64,000 nucleotides of DNA from Oligoflexia bacterium (lineage in GTDB: Bacteria; Bdellovibrionota; Bdellovibrionia; JABDDW01), in contig JAWXAT010000047.1 in assembly GCA_034439615.1 (NCBI GenBank), forward strand, positions 62,001 to 126,000. The letters run 5' to 3'. Shown one piece after another: positions 26,581-36,018 of the stretch. The position numbers and the translations under genes were made by a program. The notes under the pieces were generated by a model, which saw only the letters and a program-made list of their open reading frames with translations, did no database searches and was not told the origin of the DNA. Position 1 is the first letter of the stretch, and every line of letters begins with the position of its first letter.

Positions 26581-27051
26581 TTAGGCAGCTCTTTTAACTT
26601 TTGTTTTCTTATGAGTTTGTTTTTGGATTTCTTGACGTAAAATCGGTGCAAATTCGCCAATCAATCGTGCGGCTGGATGCTTTGAGTGATCGCCAAAAAT
26701 TTCTGTGGTGAGTAACACCATATTGAGCCAAAATCGTGGATCTTTAATCGCGTCTTCTTCATATTGATTATAATTTTCAAACCAACCTGAAACCCATTGA
26801 GCCACCATGTGCTCGGTTTGAGTTTTGATTTCTTTGATCACTTTTCCTAATTGAGCCATTAAATAAATCGGAAGATAAATTCCAAATACAAAAGTACCAG
26901 CACCCACAGCGGTCAGAGTTAAAACACTCTGCTCATGGGTTTTAAAATATTCAATCAAAGCAACAATGCCAAACATGATAAAAAAAACGTTCACAGCAAA
27001 AAACCCCTGCAAAGCTCGTTTGTACATTAAATATTTTTTAATAATTTGCAT
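26581..27051 (-). CDS. Small two-TM membrane protein
   Basis: Protein of 156 residues starting at the ATG preceded by GGGAG; an ATG-less extension to 27108 was rejected. Two hydrophobic segments (about 16-37 and 47-70) are followed by a cytoplasmic helical tail with many charged residues, ending KKTKVKRAA. No family recognised. The region 26367-26580 downstream of fabI separates the convergent stops; it contains one weak 6-bp hairpin and nothing else I can support. Confidence 0.6.
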   Translation of the reverse strand: MQIIKKYLMYKRALQGFFAVNVFFIMFGIVALIEYFKTHEQSVLTLTAVGAGTFVFGIYLPIYLMAQLGKVIKEIKTQTEHMVAQWVSGWFENYNQYEEDAIKDPRFWLNMVLLTTEIFGDHSKHPAARLIGEFAPILRQEIQKQTHKKTKVKRAA

Positions 27052-27166
27052 TCTGCTCTCCCAAAAATATTCGCGCCAGTATGAAAACTGACAAGCATAT
27101 ATCGACACAATATATTCGGAATTAAGAGAGAATAACTTCAGGAACTAGACCTAGGTCTTAAGACTT

Positions 27167-29023
27167 TTAAAAATAATAGTTCAGACCCAGAGAGGTTTCA
27201 TTTGCTTCACGTTGATCCCATAATACTTTACGACCAAGAAACCTCGCCTCCCAATCTTTTGAAAACTGAAATCCCATACCCGCTTGAATATCCGTCATCG
27301 CAAGCGCAACTGGTATGCTCGTCGGGCGGTAAGTACCGCGCATGAGAAATTTTAATTTATTGGTTGGAGTTGCAACAAAACCCAATTGGACGCCCGGGCC
27401 AAGAGTGTAGCCTCGAGACAAATCAGGATGGGATTGCAACTGCCCCAGCGCTAAAGCAAAAACTAAAATCTTTTTTGTACCAAGATAAAATGCAGGTCCT
27501 ACACCACCAGTTGTGCCAAAAACGAGGCAACCATTACAATCAAATGACCGAGTAAAACCAAAACTAGCTAAGTACGATAGTCTCTTATTAAGAGGATGCC
27601 ATGGATTTAATGCAGTCACATTCAAAATGGCTAATTCTTCAAGATATACATTTTTTGCTTGAGAATACCGCAACCTAGTATTCATAGTTTCTAAATCTGT
27701 AAAAGGTGAATAACCATCATCAGAATTTAAAAGATCATGAAGACTAAACCTTACTGAAAATTCTTGAATGCTCTCACCATTTCTCCAGGTCTGCGCAAAA
27801 CCTGAGCGCAAAGTATCGTGCGCCAAATCAGGTCTTGAAGGCATTTCAAATTTTTGCTCAGGTGGCAGCACAGGTAATTGACTTCGCTTTACTAATAATC
27901 GACGAGAGAGGTCGGCGTCTGATCCCGCGAGTTGCCCTTGATTTTTAATTTGTAACATAGAGAAATATAAATTTAATGCTTCGGCCACCAGGGGTGATTC
28001 AATACTTTCTGGAGATTTCTTTAAATCCAATACATCAAAATAAAGATCATGTTCAGCACTACTCATTAGATCCCATTTGATTTTTTGTTGCCCCGACATC
28101 GACATACGGTAATCAACGCTTTCCAAAGCATCGGGTTGCTCTAAAACCACGCGCAATGTATCTATGGGTATCACATATGCAGGAAATCGATTTGTAAGGT
28201 TCCACTCTTGTTTTGCAACTTCCAATAAAGATAAAAGTTGATAAGAACAATTATCATCAAAAAAATAATAATCTACTGAAGCGGTACCTAACTCCCAAAG
28301 ATGATCAATGATGGTATCAACTTCTGATTGTGAAAATTTTAATGTGTATTCAAATAAATCTCTTTGGTCTGCATTATTATATTCCTTAACTTTCACGTAA
28401 TAAGGGATGACTGAATACCGCCCATCATACATACCCACGAGCCCTTTGAAGGCTTCTAATACAATGTACTAACCATTTGTTTGTGCAGCGAAATTAACAG
28501 CATGGTTAAAGAGTGGTAAATCTTTTGTTTCACGACGATTGATTCTTAAAAAAGTATGCCCATACATTGAAGCAGGCGCGCCATTGAAATACGTCGTAAA
28601 TACTAAAGATACTGAATCACCCTTGATTGTATGACGCCAGTTTTCATATTTTGGACATGATGGATGTAAAAAAGTACGCCCCAATTGCTTTTCAAGAAAT
28701 CGCATACGAAGCGGATACCAACACTGAGCTGGATACTGATCGGTTCCAAAAGTAATGATCTGACTGGTTTCAAAGGCCTTGACAGCTGCTAGAATTTCGG
28801 CGTGAGGATCAGTTTTACCTAGAGGTGAAAAGAAATATTTAGAACTATCAATTTCACTTTTATAGCCGCCAAAGAGCCGAGGCTTATAATGCATAAGCCT
28901 TAGCCAATAGCGTGATAAACTTAATTCTTCAATAGTGGGCGCTGCCTCAACCCGAATTACACTTGTTAAAACAAAAAGCCAAACAAGAAAAAACGCGAGT
29001 CGTCTTAAATTATCCCGCAACAA
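27167..29023 (-). pseudogene. DUF4105 (Lnb N-terminal-domain) periplasmic protein gene interrupted by one in-frame TAG
   Basis: One continuous frame of 619 codons broken by a single TAG at 28469-28471. The upstream half (184 residues) has a signal peptide (about 1-27) and ends ASMYGHTFLR then VNFAAQTNG. The downstream half resumes in the same frame with YIVLEAFKGLVGMYDG, then SVIPYYVKVKEYNN, DYYFFDDNCSYQLLSLLEV and a C-terminal beta-barrel-like region ending LNYYF. In intact DUF4105 proteins these are contiguous (GHTFLR ... AVNYAA ... KGL.GG ... PYY.KV.EY ... ENCSY). No other lesion was seen, so the loss is recent, or the codon is read through, or it is a sequence error. The start is an uncertain TTG overlapping the DUF3015 stop by 14 bases. 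Confidence 0.8.
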
Positions 29024-29507
29024 TGTTTTGACAAGATTGCTTTAAAACGGGATCCCTGCGCAATTCACGTTTGGTTTCGTTGAGAAGTATAACAGGAGTT
29101 ACTTCTTGATTAGAAATTGACTGATAGGTTTTTCGAGCCATAGAGCGAAATGATGAATAAGCCGTCTGAGGACAACCAACAACATATGCTAAACCATCTA
29201 AATATTCACCTTGGCCTTTTGCAACCTGAATAATAAGCTCTTCAAAATTTGAATCAACATATTCCAATTGTTCAGTACCGTTCATTCCAAATCCATCAAT
29301 GAACAAGTTCCCATCATGCTTACATCCTGATGTGCCGTATGAGATTGATGCGCCACCTGAACTAACCCTGTTCGTACTATTTTCAAACGTTTGACTGGTG
29401 ATGCCTTTTTTGCCACCGAAAATCTTACTACCTAAACCACAACGATTACCACCAGCAAAACTCTCAAGACTTACTAACAATATTAAAATCAAAAATAAGT
29501 ATTTCAT
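29010..29507 (-). CDS. DUF3015 family secreted protein (copy 1)
   Basis: Protein of 165 residues starting at the ATG preceded by GGGGGG at 6 bases (a longer frame to 29552 was rejected). Signal peptide 1-18 (SFA). The mature protein starts GGNRCGLGSKIFGG and has the GTSGCK and AKGQGEYLDGLAYVVGC motifs of DUF3015. Four or five Cys suggest disulfides in the periplasm. Function of the family is unknown. It lies one base after the stop of the paralogous gene and overlaps the DUF4105 start by 14 bases. Confidence 0.85.
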   Translation of the reverse strand: MKYLFLILILLVSLESFAGGNRCGLGSKIFGGKKGITSQTFENSTNRVSSGGASISYGTSGCKHDGNLFIDGFGMNGTEQLEYVDSNFEELIIQVAKGQGEYLDGLAYVVGCPQTAYSSFRSMARKTYQSISNQEVTPVILLNETKRELRRDPVLKQSCQNIVAG

Positions 29508-29508
29508 T

Positions 29509-30018
29509 TTATACCCCCCTACAGTTAGCCGAGAGCACAGGATCTGTGCCAATTTTTGCTTTGGTTCTTTGAATCAAATCAATAGGGCTAACATGTTGTT
29601 GTGGAACAATTTCTTGAAAACTTTTTTGTGATACTTCGCCAAAGTGGGCTCGTACATAACTTGAACAACCCAGTGAGTAAGAAAAACCAGCTAATACTTC
29701 ACCTTGGCCTTTTGCCATATCTGAAACAATTTCTTCTAGATTTACGCTAGCGAAATGAAGCTGCTGCTCAGATACATTATTAACTATTCCACTATTACTA
29801 CATCCAGAGGTACCTGTGGTTATTGAGAATGCATCCATACTCAAAGCGTTAGTACTTTCTTCACAAATTTGACTTGATACAGAATTACCCTTCCAAAGCA
29901 TACTCCCCACACCACATCGATCATTACCCGAATCACCAAAGATAGCACTTGCGGATGCTGAAGCACCCCCAAGACCTAAAGCAAATATTAATACTAAACT
30001 CGTAAACAGTGTTTTCAC
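29509..30018 (-). CDS. DUF3015 family secreted protein (copy 2)
   Basis: Protein of 169 residues from a GTG preceded by GGGGG with 5 bases between; the upstream ATG at 30033 places the SD inside the gene and was rejected. The signal peptide ends at about residue 25 (ASA). Core motifs RCGVGSMLW, TTGTSGCSNSG, AKGQGEVLAGFSYSLGC and DPVLSANC mirror copy 1, so the two are a tandem duplication. It leads the three-gene minus-strand run DUF3015-DUF3015-DUF4105. Confidence 0.85.
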   Translation of the reverse strand: MKTLFTSLVLIFALGLGGASASASAIFGDSGNDRCGVGSMLWKGNSVSSQICEESTNALSMDAFSITTGTSGCSNSGIVNNVSEQQLHFASVNLEEIVSDMAKGQGEVLAGFSYSLGCSSYVRAHFGEVSQKSFQEIVPQQHVSPIDLIQRTKAKIGTDPVLSANCRGV

Positions 30019-30038
30019 AGTTGCCCCCACCATAAGTT

Positions 30039-30044
30039 ATTATA
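30039..30044 (-). promoter_or_regulatory. Candidate -10 element upstream of the DUF3015 pair
   Basis: A perfect TATAAT on the minus strand 20 bases upstream of the chosen GTG, with no convincing -35 box at 16-18 bases. The proposed transcription start would lie just before the G-rich ribosome site. Confidence 0.3.
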
Positions 30045-30217
30045 ATTTACCTTAAAAAGTGTAGACGCCCCGTTCTCACTCAGGCAATAGAAAAATCCAG
30101 ATTTTCAATGGTTACCCCAAGGAAACCCATAAGAAATCACTCGAAATAACCCAAATCTCCCTTGCCAAGCCTGTGCACTGCGCTTATTCTCGCGACAATT
30201 AATCCGGGGGGAATAAT

Positions 30218-31837
30218 ATGCAAAAGGGAATACTTTCAAAAATACTATTCGTAGCAATCACAATCATCTCAATACAGGCTTCATCAGGCCAACTTTCAAG
30301 TGCTGAAAAAATAAGTGATCTCAATCAACTCGTCGCAATAATTAAATCTGGTTACGGACCACTCCAATACAAAGATCAGGTGTTGGGCATTAACATCGAT
30401 AGACTTGCTAGAAAATACCAGGCCAGAATCCCCCTCACGCAAAGTAATGTCGATTTTTATTATCTTTTAGTGCAATTTGTTGCTGAGTTTAAAGACTCTC
30501 ACTTCAGCGCTTCACTACCAACAACTCAAGTGGCAACACTTCCAATCACCACTGATTTAGTTGACGGAAAAGTACTCGTTGATCAAGTAAACCGAATGGT
30601 TCTTAATCACACAGAGTTTCCCTTTGAACGCGGCGATGAAATAATCGCCGTTAATGGCCTTCCAGTTTCAAGATTATTAGATGTGCTTCAAACTTATTCA
30701 AGCGCTGGTTATGCAGCTACTGCTCGTAGGCGAGCCGCTATGATGATCCCCTATAGGCCAGGTTCAAATGTGCCTGTACCCACCGGAGAAATTCGACTTT
30801 CATTATTAAAAGAAAATGAATTTATCCCCACAGAAGTACTTCTTAAATGGAATGTTACTGGCGAAGCTGTAGATGAGACAGCCCTTAATATTAATCGTTT
30901 TTTAAAAGTTTCACCTTCAAGAAGAGATTTTAATAATATCTCAAGCCAAGACATGTGGACTGAGTTTAAAGATTTTCACGCCGAACGAAGCTTTAGATGC
31001 TCAGGCAACACGCGAGCTGCAATACCAAGTAATGCAACAATCATTATGAAGTCACCGTTTGTGGCTTATTACTATCCAACTCTCAAAGGTAATGTGGGAT
31101 ATTTACGAATTCCACATTACTCACCTATGGGCCCTATGGGTGAACCAGAGTTTGGTCTACGGTTTGCCCAATATGAATTTGCAATTTCGGCTTTAGAAAA
31201 AAACACCATCGGCCTTGTCATCGATCAAGATCATAATTGCGGAGGTAGGGTTAGCTTCTTGCATCAACTTGTAAGTCTGTTTATGTCTACGACCTTTAAG
31301 CCCATGCAGTTTCAACTCTTGGCAAATAAACAAGAGTACTTGTCATTCAAAAGTTGGACTCAAGAGATTAATCAAAATACTTTAGAGTATCAGGGTGTTT
31401 TAAATACTTTTGAACTTATTAAAACCAGCTGGCTATCAGGGAGTTTTATGACTCCGTTGACTTCACTTGATGGCTCAACTCAAAATGCACCAAATCATAT
31501 TCGATATACAAAACCCATTGTTGTTCTTATTGATGAAATGTCAGGTTCGGGTGGAGATGCGTTTCCCGCCATGCTTCAAGGTTTTGGGCGCGCAGTACTC
31601 TTAGGCACAAGAACCATGGGTGCCGGTGGACACGTGATGGTACAATCACCACTTAATTTTTCACAAGTTAACTTGCGCATGACAAAATCTTTGTTTTTCA
31701 GGCCAGATGGAGTTGCGGTGGAAAATAATGGTGCTGTTCCGAATATCCCTTACACCATTACAAGATCTGATTTTGTGAATGAATATAAAGGGTATCAAGA
31801 ATTCTATACAGGTAAGCTCTTAGACCTTATCCGCTAA
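30218..31837 (+). CDS. Secreted S41-family (C-terminal processing) peptidase
   Basis: Protein of 539 residues with a signal peptide (about 1-23). An S41 N-terminal helical region is followed by a PDZ-like segment (FERGDEIIAVNGLPV, about 135-150). The tail-specific protease core has GNVGYLRIPHYSP, LVIDQDHNCGG and the nucleophile region DEMSGSGGDAFPAML (Ser about 446). The catalytic Lys follows about 25 residues later in most S41 enzymes. Here the corresponding segment is LLGTRTMGAGG, without Lys, so the exact catalytic set is uncertain. The SD is GGGGGG six bases before ATG. Monocistronic in appearance. Confidence 0.82.
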   Translation: MQKGILSKILFVAITIISIQASSGQLSSAEKISDLNQLVAIIKSGYGPLQYKDQVLGINIDRLARKYQARIPLTQSNVDFYYLLVQFVAEFKDSHFSASLPTTQVATLPITTDLVDGKVLVDQVNRMVLNHTEFPFERGDEIIAVNGLPVSRLLDVLQTYSSAGYAATARRRAAMMIPYRPGSNVPVPTGEIRLSLLKENEFIPTEVLLKWNVTGEAVDETALNINRFLKVSPSRRDFNNISSQDMWTEFKDFHAERSFRCSGNTRAAIPSNATIIMKSPFVAYYYPTLKGNVGYLRIPHYSPMGPMGEPEFGLRFAQYEFAISALEKNTIGLVIDQDHNCGGRVSFLHQLVSLFMSTTFKPMQFQLLANKQEYLSFKSWTQEINQNTLEYQGVLNTFELIKTSWLSGSFMTPLTSLDGSTQNAPNHIRYTKPIVVLIDEMSGSGGDAFPAMLQGFGRAVLLGTRTMGAGGHVMVQSPLNFSQVNLRMTKSLFFRPDGVAVENNGAVPNIPYTITRSDFVNEYKGYQEFYTGKLLDLIR

Positions 31838-31862
31838 GATTGCGTACCTAAGCCCACTTGCA

Positions 31863-31881
31863 ATCCCTCAATCTGAGGGAT
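31863..31881 (+). other. Perfect 8-bp hairpin just before the lipoxygenase-like gene
   Basis: ATCCCTCA and TGAGGGAT are exact inverted complements around a 3-base loop. The 3' arm ends 11 bases before the ATG at 31893 and contains GAGGG. It has no T run, so it may be a weak terminator of the S41 gene or a translational control element. Confidence 0.55.
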
Positions 31882-31892
31882 ATCATTTCTGC

Positions 31893-33446
31893 ATGTTTTC
31901 AAAAGCTCCGTCGCTTAAAGAATTCTTAAATCTGGTAAGAGGTTCATACGAGCTAGCGGCGCGTCATGCCTTTAAAGAACCAGAGATGATTTTAGATCAG
32001 CCTATTTTGCAAAGAATGCAGCAAATGTTTCCTGAGAAAATGCGATTTACAAAATCGCCAATAGCTAAAAATACAGTAGATTTTAAAAGACCCTGGCCAC
32101 AACCGTCATTGATGCATCCTGATCGTGACGCTCCCACGGTGTTAACCTTTCCTGATGATGAATCCACTGAATTTGCAGCTAAAATCTTATATCGATATGC
32201 AAAACAGATTTGCGTTGATTGGATCGATGCAGCACAAGACACTCTTGCCAATCCAAAATTAGATGTTGTCTCCAATGAAGATTTTTCTTCATATTTCAAA
32301 AACACGGTTTATGCGAATTTCTTAAATCCAGTTCTCGATAAAAAAGATGTTGAGATTTTTGGTTCGATAATGACTCCAGATAAAGAATATTTAAAAGTTG
32401 ATTTTTCTCCCATTGAATTTCTTCAAAACCTTGAAGGTCAGTATTCTACTCCAACGATTTCATTGTATTCAAAAAATAAGTCGGAAATTCAATGTGAAGC
32501 GATTTTTATAAATGGACTCTTAGTAAAACCTGAAAATAAAAACGCATGGCAATTGGCAAAATATTTTGTTTTGCAAAATGGATCGATCTCATTAACGATT
32601 TTAGCCCACCCACGAGTGCATTTCCCAATGGATACCATCAATGCTGTCACTAAAGCTCTGTTGCCCGAGGGGCATTTGATTTATGAAATTCTCAAGCCAC
32701 ATATGTGGTTAACACTTCCCCTCAATAGACGAGTTCAGTGGTCAGAGCATTCTATAGTGAGCAACCGGCAAGATCTTTGTTACACACCGTTTCCATCAAC
32801 TGGTGTCAGCAATTATTTTTTTAAATCAATAAGCTTTTGTGGAATTAAGGGAAACTCATCTTATCCAGAATATGTTTATCCGTATAAATTTAATAAAACA
32901 GACACAGCTTTTAATCAAAGACTCAAAGCCTATTATGATGTGATTTATGATTTCACTGTAAAAGTTTGTAAAAACATACCACAAGACTCAAATATAAAAT
33001 TATGGGCCAGTCATATTTCGCAATTGATCAAGGGCTTTCCAAATGAAGATTTGATTTTCAAAAAAGACAATCTGGCGCGTGCATTGGCTTTTTATATTTT
33101 TGACGTATCGGTTATGCATGCAGCAGAACATTTTAGTTTCAGTAGCATCCCAGTACGTAAAGCCTCTATGAGACTTCGCGTTCCACCACCAGCAAATCTT
33201 GAAATAGCGGCAATTGATTTGAAAAAATTAGCTACCCCAATTGATATTTTCAGACAACTCATGGCACACCGAATGTTCTTTAAACCTAATAATCTAACGC
33301 TCCTTAAAGATACGAGCTATGATTTACCACCTGCACTACAGATGTACGTAAAAGAGTTTAAAGACTCACTTAGACGTGTAGACGATCATATTCGTTCTGA
33401 GCACTTCATACCTTTGAAAGAAATTTCAGCCAGTATTCAGTATTAA
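31893..33446 (+). CDS. Lipoxygenase-like protein
   Basis: Protein of 517 residues with no signal peptide and no PLAT domain. The arrangement of histidines matches the lipoxygenase iron site. HPRVH (H239, H243) is followed by IN..TK and HLIYEILKPH (about 261-270, compare HPxxxLLxPH). After 166 residues comes VMHAAEHF (H409, H413), equivalent to the canonical HAAVNF helix with His in the Asn place as in mammalian 15-LOX. GIKGNSSYP is another family-like stretch. Differences: the first pair is Hx3H rather than Hx4H, and the C-terminus is ASIQY rather than ending in Ile. A polyunsaturated-fatty-acid dioxygenase is plausible; activity is not certain. Confidence 0.7.
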   Translation: MFSKAPSLKEFLNLVRGSYELAARHAFKEPEMILDQPILQRMQQMFPEKMRFTKSPIAKNTVDFKRPWPQPSLMHPDRDAPTVLTFPDDESTEFAAKILYRYAKQICVDWIDAAQDTLANPKLDVVSNEDFSSYFKNTVYANFLNPVLDKKDVEIFGSIMTPDKEYLKVDFSPIEFLQNLEGQYSTPTISLYSKNKSEIQCEAIFINGLLVKPENKNAWQLAKYFVLQNGSISLTILAHPRVHFPMDTINAVTKALLPEGHLIYEILKPHMWLTLPLNRRVQWSEHSIVSNRQDLCYTPFPSTGVSNYFFKSISFCGIKGNSSYPEYVYPYKFNKTDTAFNQRLKAYYDVIYDFTVKVCKNIPQDSNIKLWASHISQLIKGFPNEDLIFKKDNLARALAFYIFDVSVMHAAEHFSFSSIPVRKASMRLRVPPPANLEIAAIDLKKLATPIDIFRQLMAHRMFFKPNNLTLLKDTSYDLPPALQMYVKEFKDSLRRVDDHIRSEHFIPLKEISASIQY

Positions 33447-33511
33447 TAAGTAACATTGTGCGACTTAAACAATCTTTTTGACATTCGCAGATTTAAATCC
33501 ATATTTCAGTT

Positions 33512-35938
33512 ATGGCAACGGCGAACTCAAAATCTAACAGTAAACAAAAGTCTTCAGGGGGCAGAAAAATTGCACCCTCAATGATTAGTAGTACTTCGCG
33601 CAGAGCTACCTTAGAGGTCCTTCCAGAAAAGCTACCACTTATCCCAGTCAATCAAGCAGTGATCTTTCCTGGCATGATTGTGCCAATGGTCTTGAGTCAA
33701 GATCGTCATAAAAACATGATTAGCTTTCTCTTAGATCACAAAGAAAAAGTTACTGACGCTCCGCTTATCGGCGTTATCGCTTTAAAAAATACGATTGATT
33801 CTCAAGATGATAAAGAGCTGATGAAATTTGGGGTCGTAGGAAACATTCTGAAAAAAATAAATTTACCTGATGGCAGCCTCTCAATTCTGGTAAATTGCAT
33901 CAAGCGGTTTGAACTTAAAAGTATATTACAGGCCAAACCCCAAATGATTGGCCTCGTTGAATACTTAGATGACGTTTATTCCAAAGACATTGAAACAGAG
34001 GCATTAGCTCGAACTGTTGTTAATCAATTCAAACTAATCAGTCAAGACAACCCACTTATTACCGAAGAGATGCGTTTAGCCATGGTCAATGTTGATGGCC
34101 CTGGAAGATTAAGTGATCTGCTCGCAAGTATTCTCATTCGTGATAATGAAACATATGCAGATTTTTTGGGGCAGCTTGATGTGAAAAAACGTCTTGAAAA
34201 ACTCCTCAATCTTTTGAAAAAAGAGATTGATGTTCATAATTTTCAAACAAAAATTTATAATGAAATAAATCAAAACGTTGGCAAAGCTCAGCGCGATTAT
34301 TTTCTCAATGAACAAATTAAACTTATTCAAAAAGAACTTGGCCAAAGTGTTGATGAAAAAACAGCAGCTACGACTAAGTTTAAAGAGCGTGTAGCAAAAC
34401 TTCAATTTTCAGAAGAAGCGCAAAAACGCTTCAACGATGAAATGGAGAAACTTGACACTCTTGCAGAGAATAGCCCGGAGTTTGGCGTCACCTATAATTA
34501 TCTCGATTGGATGACTTCTTTACCTTGGGGAATATCTGCCACTGAAAACTACGATCTTAAATATGCAAAAAAAATACTTCATCATGATCATTATGGCCTC
34601 GACGATATCAAAGAACGCATCTTAGAGTTCATTGCTGTTAAAAAATTAAAGAAAAATTCTAAAGGGAGCATCATTTGTTTCGTTGGCCCTCCCGGAGTCG
34701 GTAAAACTTCACTTGGTAAGAGCATCGCTCAAGCTCTCAAGCGTCCGTTTTTTAGATTCAGTGTTGGTGGAATGCACGATGAAGCTGAGATCAAAGGTCA
34801 CAGAAGAACATACGTAGGGGCAATGCCTGGTAAAATAATTCAAGGCCTCAAACGCACAGGCGTTATTAACCCCGTATTCATGATTGATGAAGTCGATAAA
34901 CTTGGAAATGATTATCGAGGTGATCCGTCAAGTGCACTTCTTGAAGTTTTAGATCCAGAACAAAACGTTGAATTCAGCGATCACTACTTAGATTTAAGCT
35001 TTGATGTGGGCAATGTGCTTTTTATTTGCACGGCCAATCAAACAGATACAATTCCACAACCTTTACTTGATCGGATGGAAGTCATTCAGCTCGCTGGCTA
35101 TATTCAAGAAGAAAAAATCGCCATTGCAAAAAAACATATTATCCCAAAACAATTAGAAAAAAACGGCCTTACACAAAAGCAATTGAGCTTTAACTCAGAC
35201 GCGATCAAAGAAATTATTCAAGGTTATGCTCGTGAAGCCGGTGTTCGCGGCCTTGAAAAGTGGATTGAGCGTATCAGCCGAAAACACGCTTATAATATTG
35301 CCATGGGAAAATCACGTAATCGTGTGATTAAACCAAGGGATCTAGAAACACTCATTGGCCCTCCCTATTTTACTGATTCAACACAACCACGTATGCGCCC
35401 AGGTATGTCCATAGGGCTTGCATGGACACCACTGGGTGGAGAAGCTTTGACAATTGAAAGTGTTGGAGTGAAGAGTAATGACATGAGTTTAAAACTTACC
35501 GGTCAACTTGGAAGCGTGATGACTGAAAGTGCAAATCTCTCATGGACGTACGTGAAAAAAGCCTTAAGTGGAAACAAATTTGCTAAAAAATATATCGATG
35601 AAAATAGCATTCATTTACATGTGCCTGCAGGGGCAGTCCCAAAAGATGGCCCCAGTGCAGGGATCACCTTAGCCACAAGTCTCTATACACTTGTGACAAA
35701 TCAAAAAATACGTAAAGGCCTTGCGATGACTGGTGAACTCACACTAACAGGTGCGGTGTTACCCGTTGGGGGAATTCGCGAAAAAATCATCGCTGCAAAA
35801 CGAAATGATTATAAAGAAATCATCTTACCCCGCTCTAATAAAAGAGATCTTAAAGAAATTCCCTCCAGCATTAAAAAGGGGCTTAAGTTTCATCTCGTGG
35901 GCGATATGAGCCAGGTACTTAAAATTGCGCTGAATTAA
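33512..35938 (+). CDS. lon: ATP-dependent protease Lon
   Basis: An 808-residue LonA. The N-terminal LAN domain starts at about 38 (LPLIPVNQAVIFPGM). A helical region is followed by the AAA+ module with Walker A GPPGVGKTS and Walker B VFMIDEVDKLG, then sensor motifs (LFICTANQTDTIP). The protease domain has catalytic Ser 715 (KDGPSAG) and Lys 758 (GGIREK), spaced 43 residues as in E. coli. All catalytic parts are present. It has an N-terminal Ser/Lys-rich extension of about 35 residues. No strong SD. Degrades misfolded and regulatory proteins in the cytoplasm. Confidence 0.97.
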   Translation: MATANSKSNSKQKSSGGRKIAPSMISSTSRRATLEVLPEKLPLIPVNQAVIFPGMIVPMVLSQDRHKNMISFLLDHKEKVTDAPLIGVIALKNTIDSQDDKELMKFGVVGNILKKINLPDGSLSILVNCIKRFELKSILQAKPQMIGLVEYLDDVYSKDIETEALARTVVNQFKLISQDNPLITEEMRLAMVNVDGPGRLSDLLASILIRDNETYADFLGQLDVKKRLEKLLNLLKKEIDVHNFQTKIYNEINQNVGKAQRDYFLNEQIKLIQKELGQSVDEKTAATTKFKERVAKLQFSEEAQKRFNDEMEKLDTLAENSPEFGVTYNYLDWMTSLPWGISATENYDLKYAKKILHHDHYGLDDIKERILEFIAVKKLKKNSKGSIICFVGPPGVGKTSLGKSIAQALKRPFFRFSVGGMHDEAEIKGHRRTYVGAMPGKIIQGLKRTGVINPVFMIDEVDKLGNDYRGDPSSALLEVLDPEQNVEFSDHYLDLSFDVGNVLFICTANQTDTIPQPLLDRMEVIQLAGYIQEEKIAIAKKHIIPKQLEKNGLTQKQLSFNSDAIKEIIQGYAREAGVRGLEKWIERISRKHAYNIAMGKSRNRVIKPRDLETLIGPPYFTDSTQPRMRPGMSIGLAWTPLGGEALTIESVGVKSNDMSLKLTGQLGSVMTESANLSWTYVKKALSGNKFAKKYIDENSIHLHVPAGAVPKDGPSAGITLATSLYTLVTNQKIRKGLAMTGELTLTGAVLPVGGIREKIIAAKRNDYKEIILPRSNKRDLKEIPSSIKKGLKFHLVGDMSQVLKIALN

Positions 35939-36018
35939 AATACCCCGCCATACGTCTAGGTTCATCTGTTCATGACAAAACTGAAAAAAGCCGATAATAA
36001 TGACTGAGGAGCTAATTC

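Noticed and set aside
28439-29023. Idea that TAG is reassigned as a sense codon in this genome
   Set aside because: fabI, asd and the 38394 gene end naturally in TAG, so it works as a stop here.
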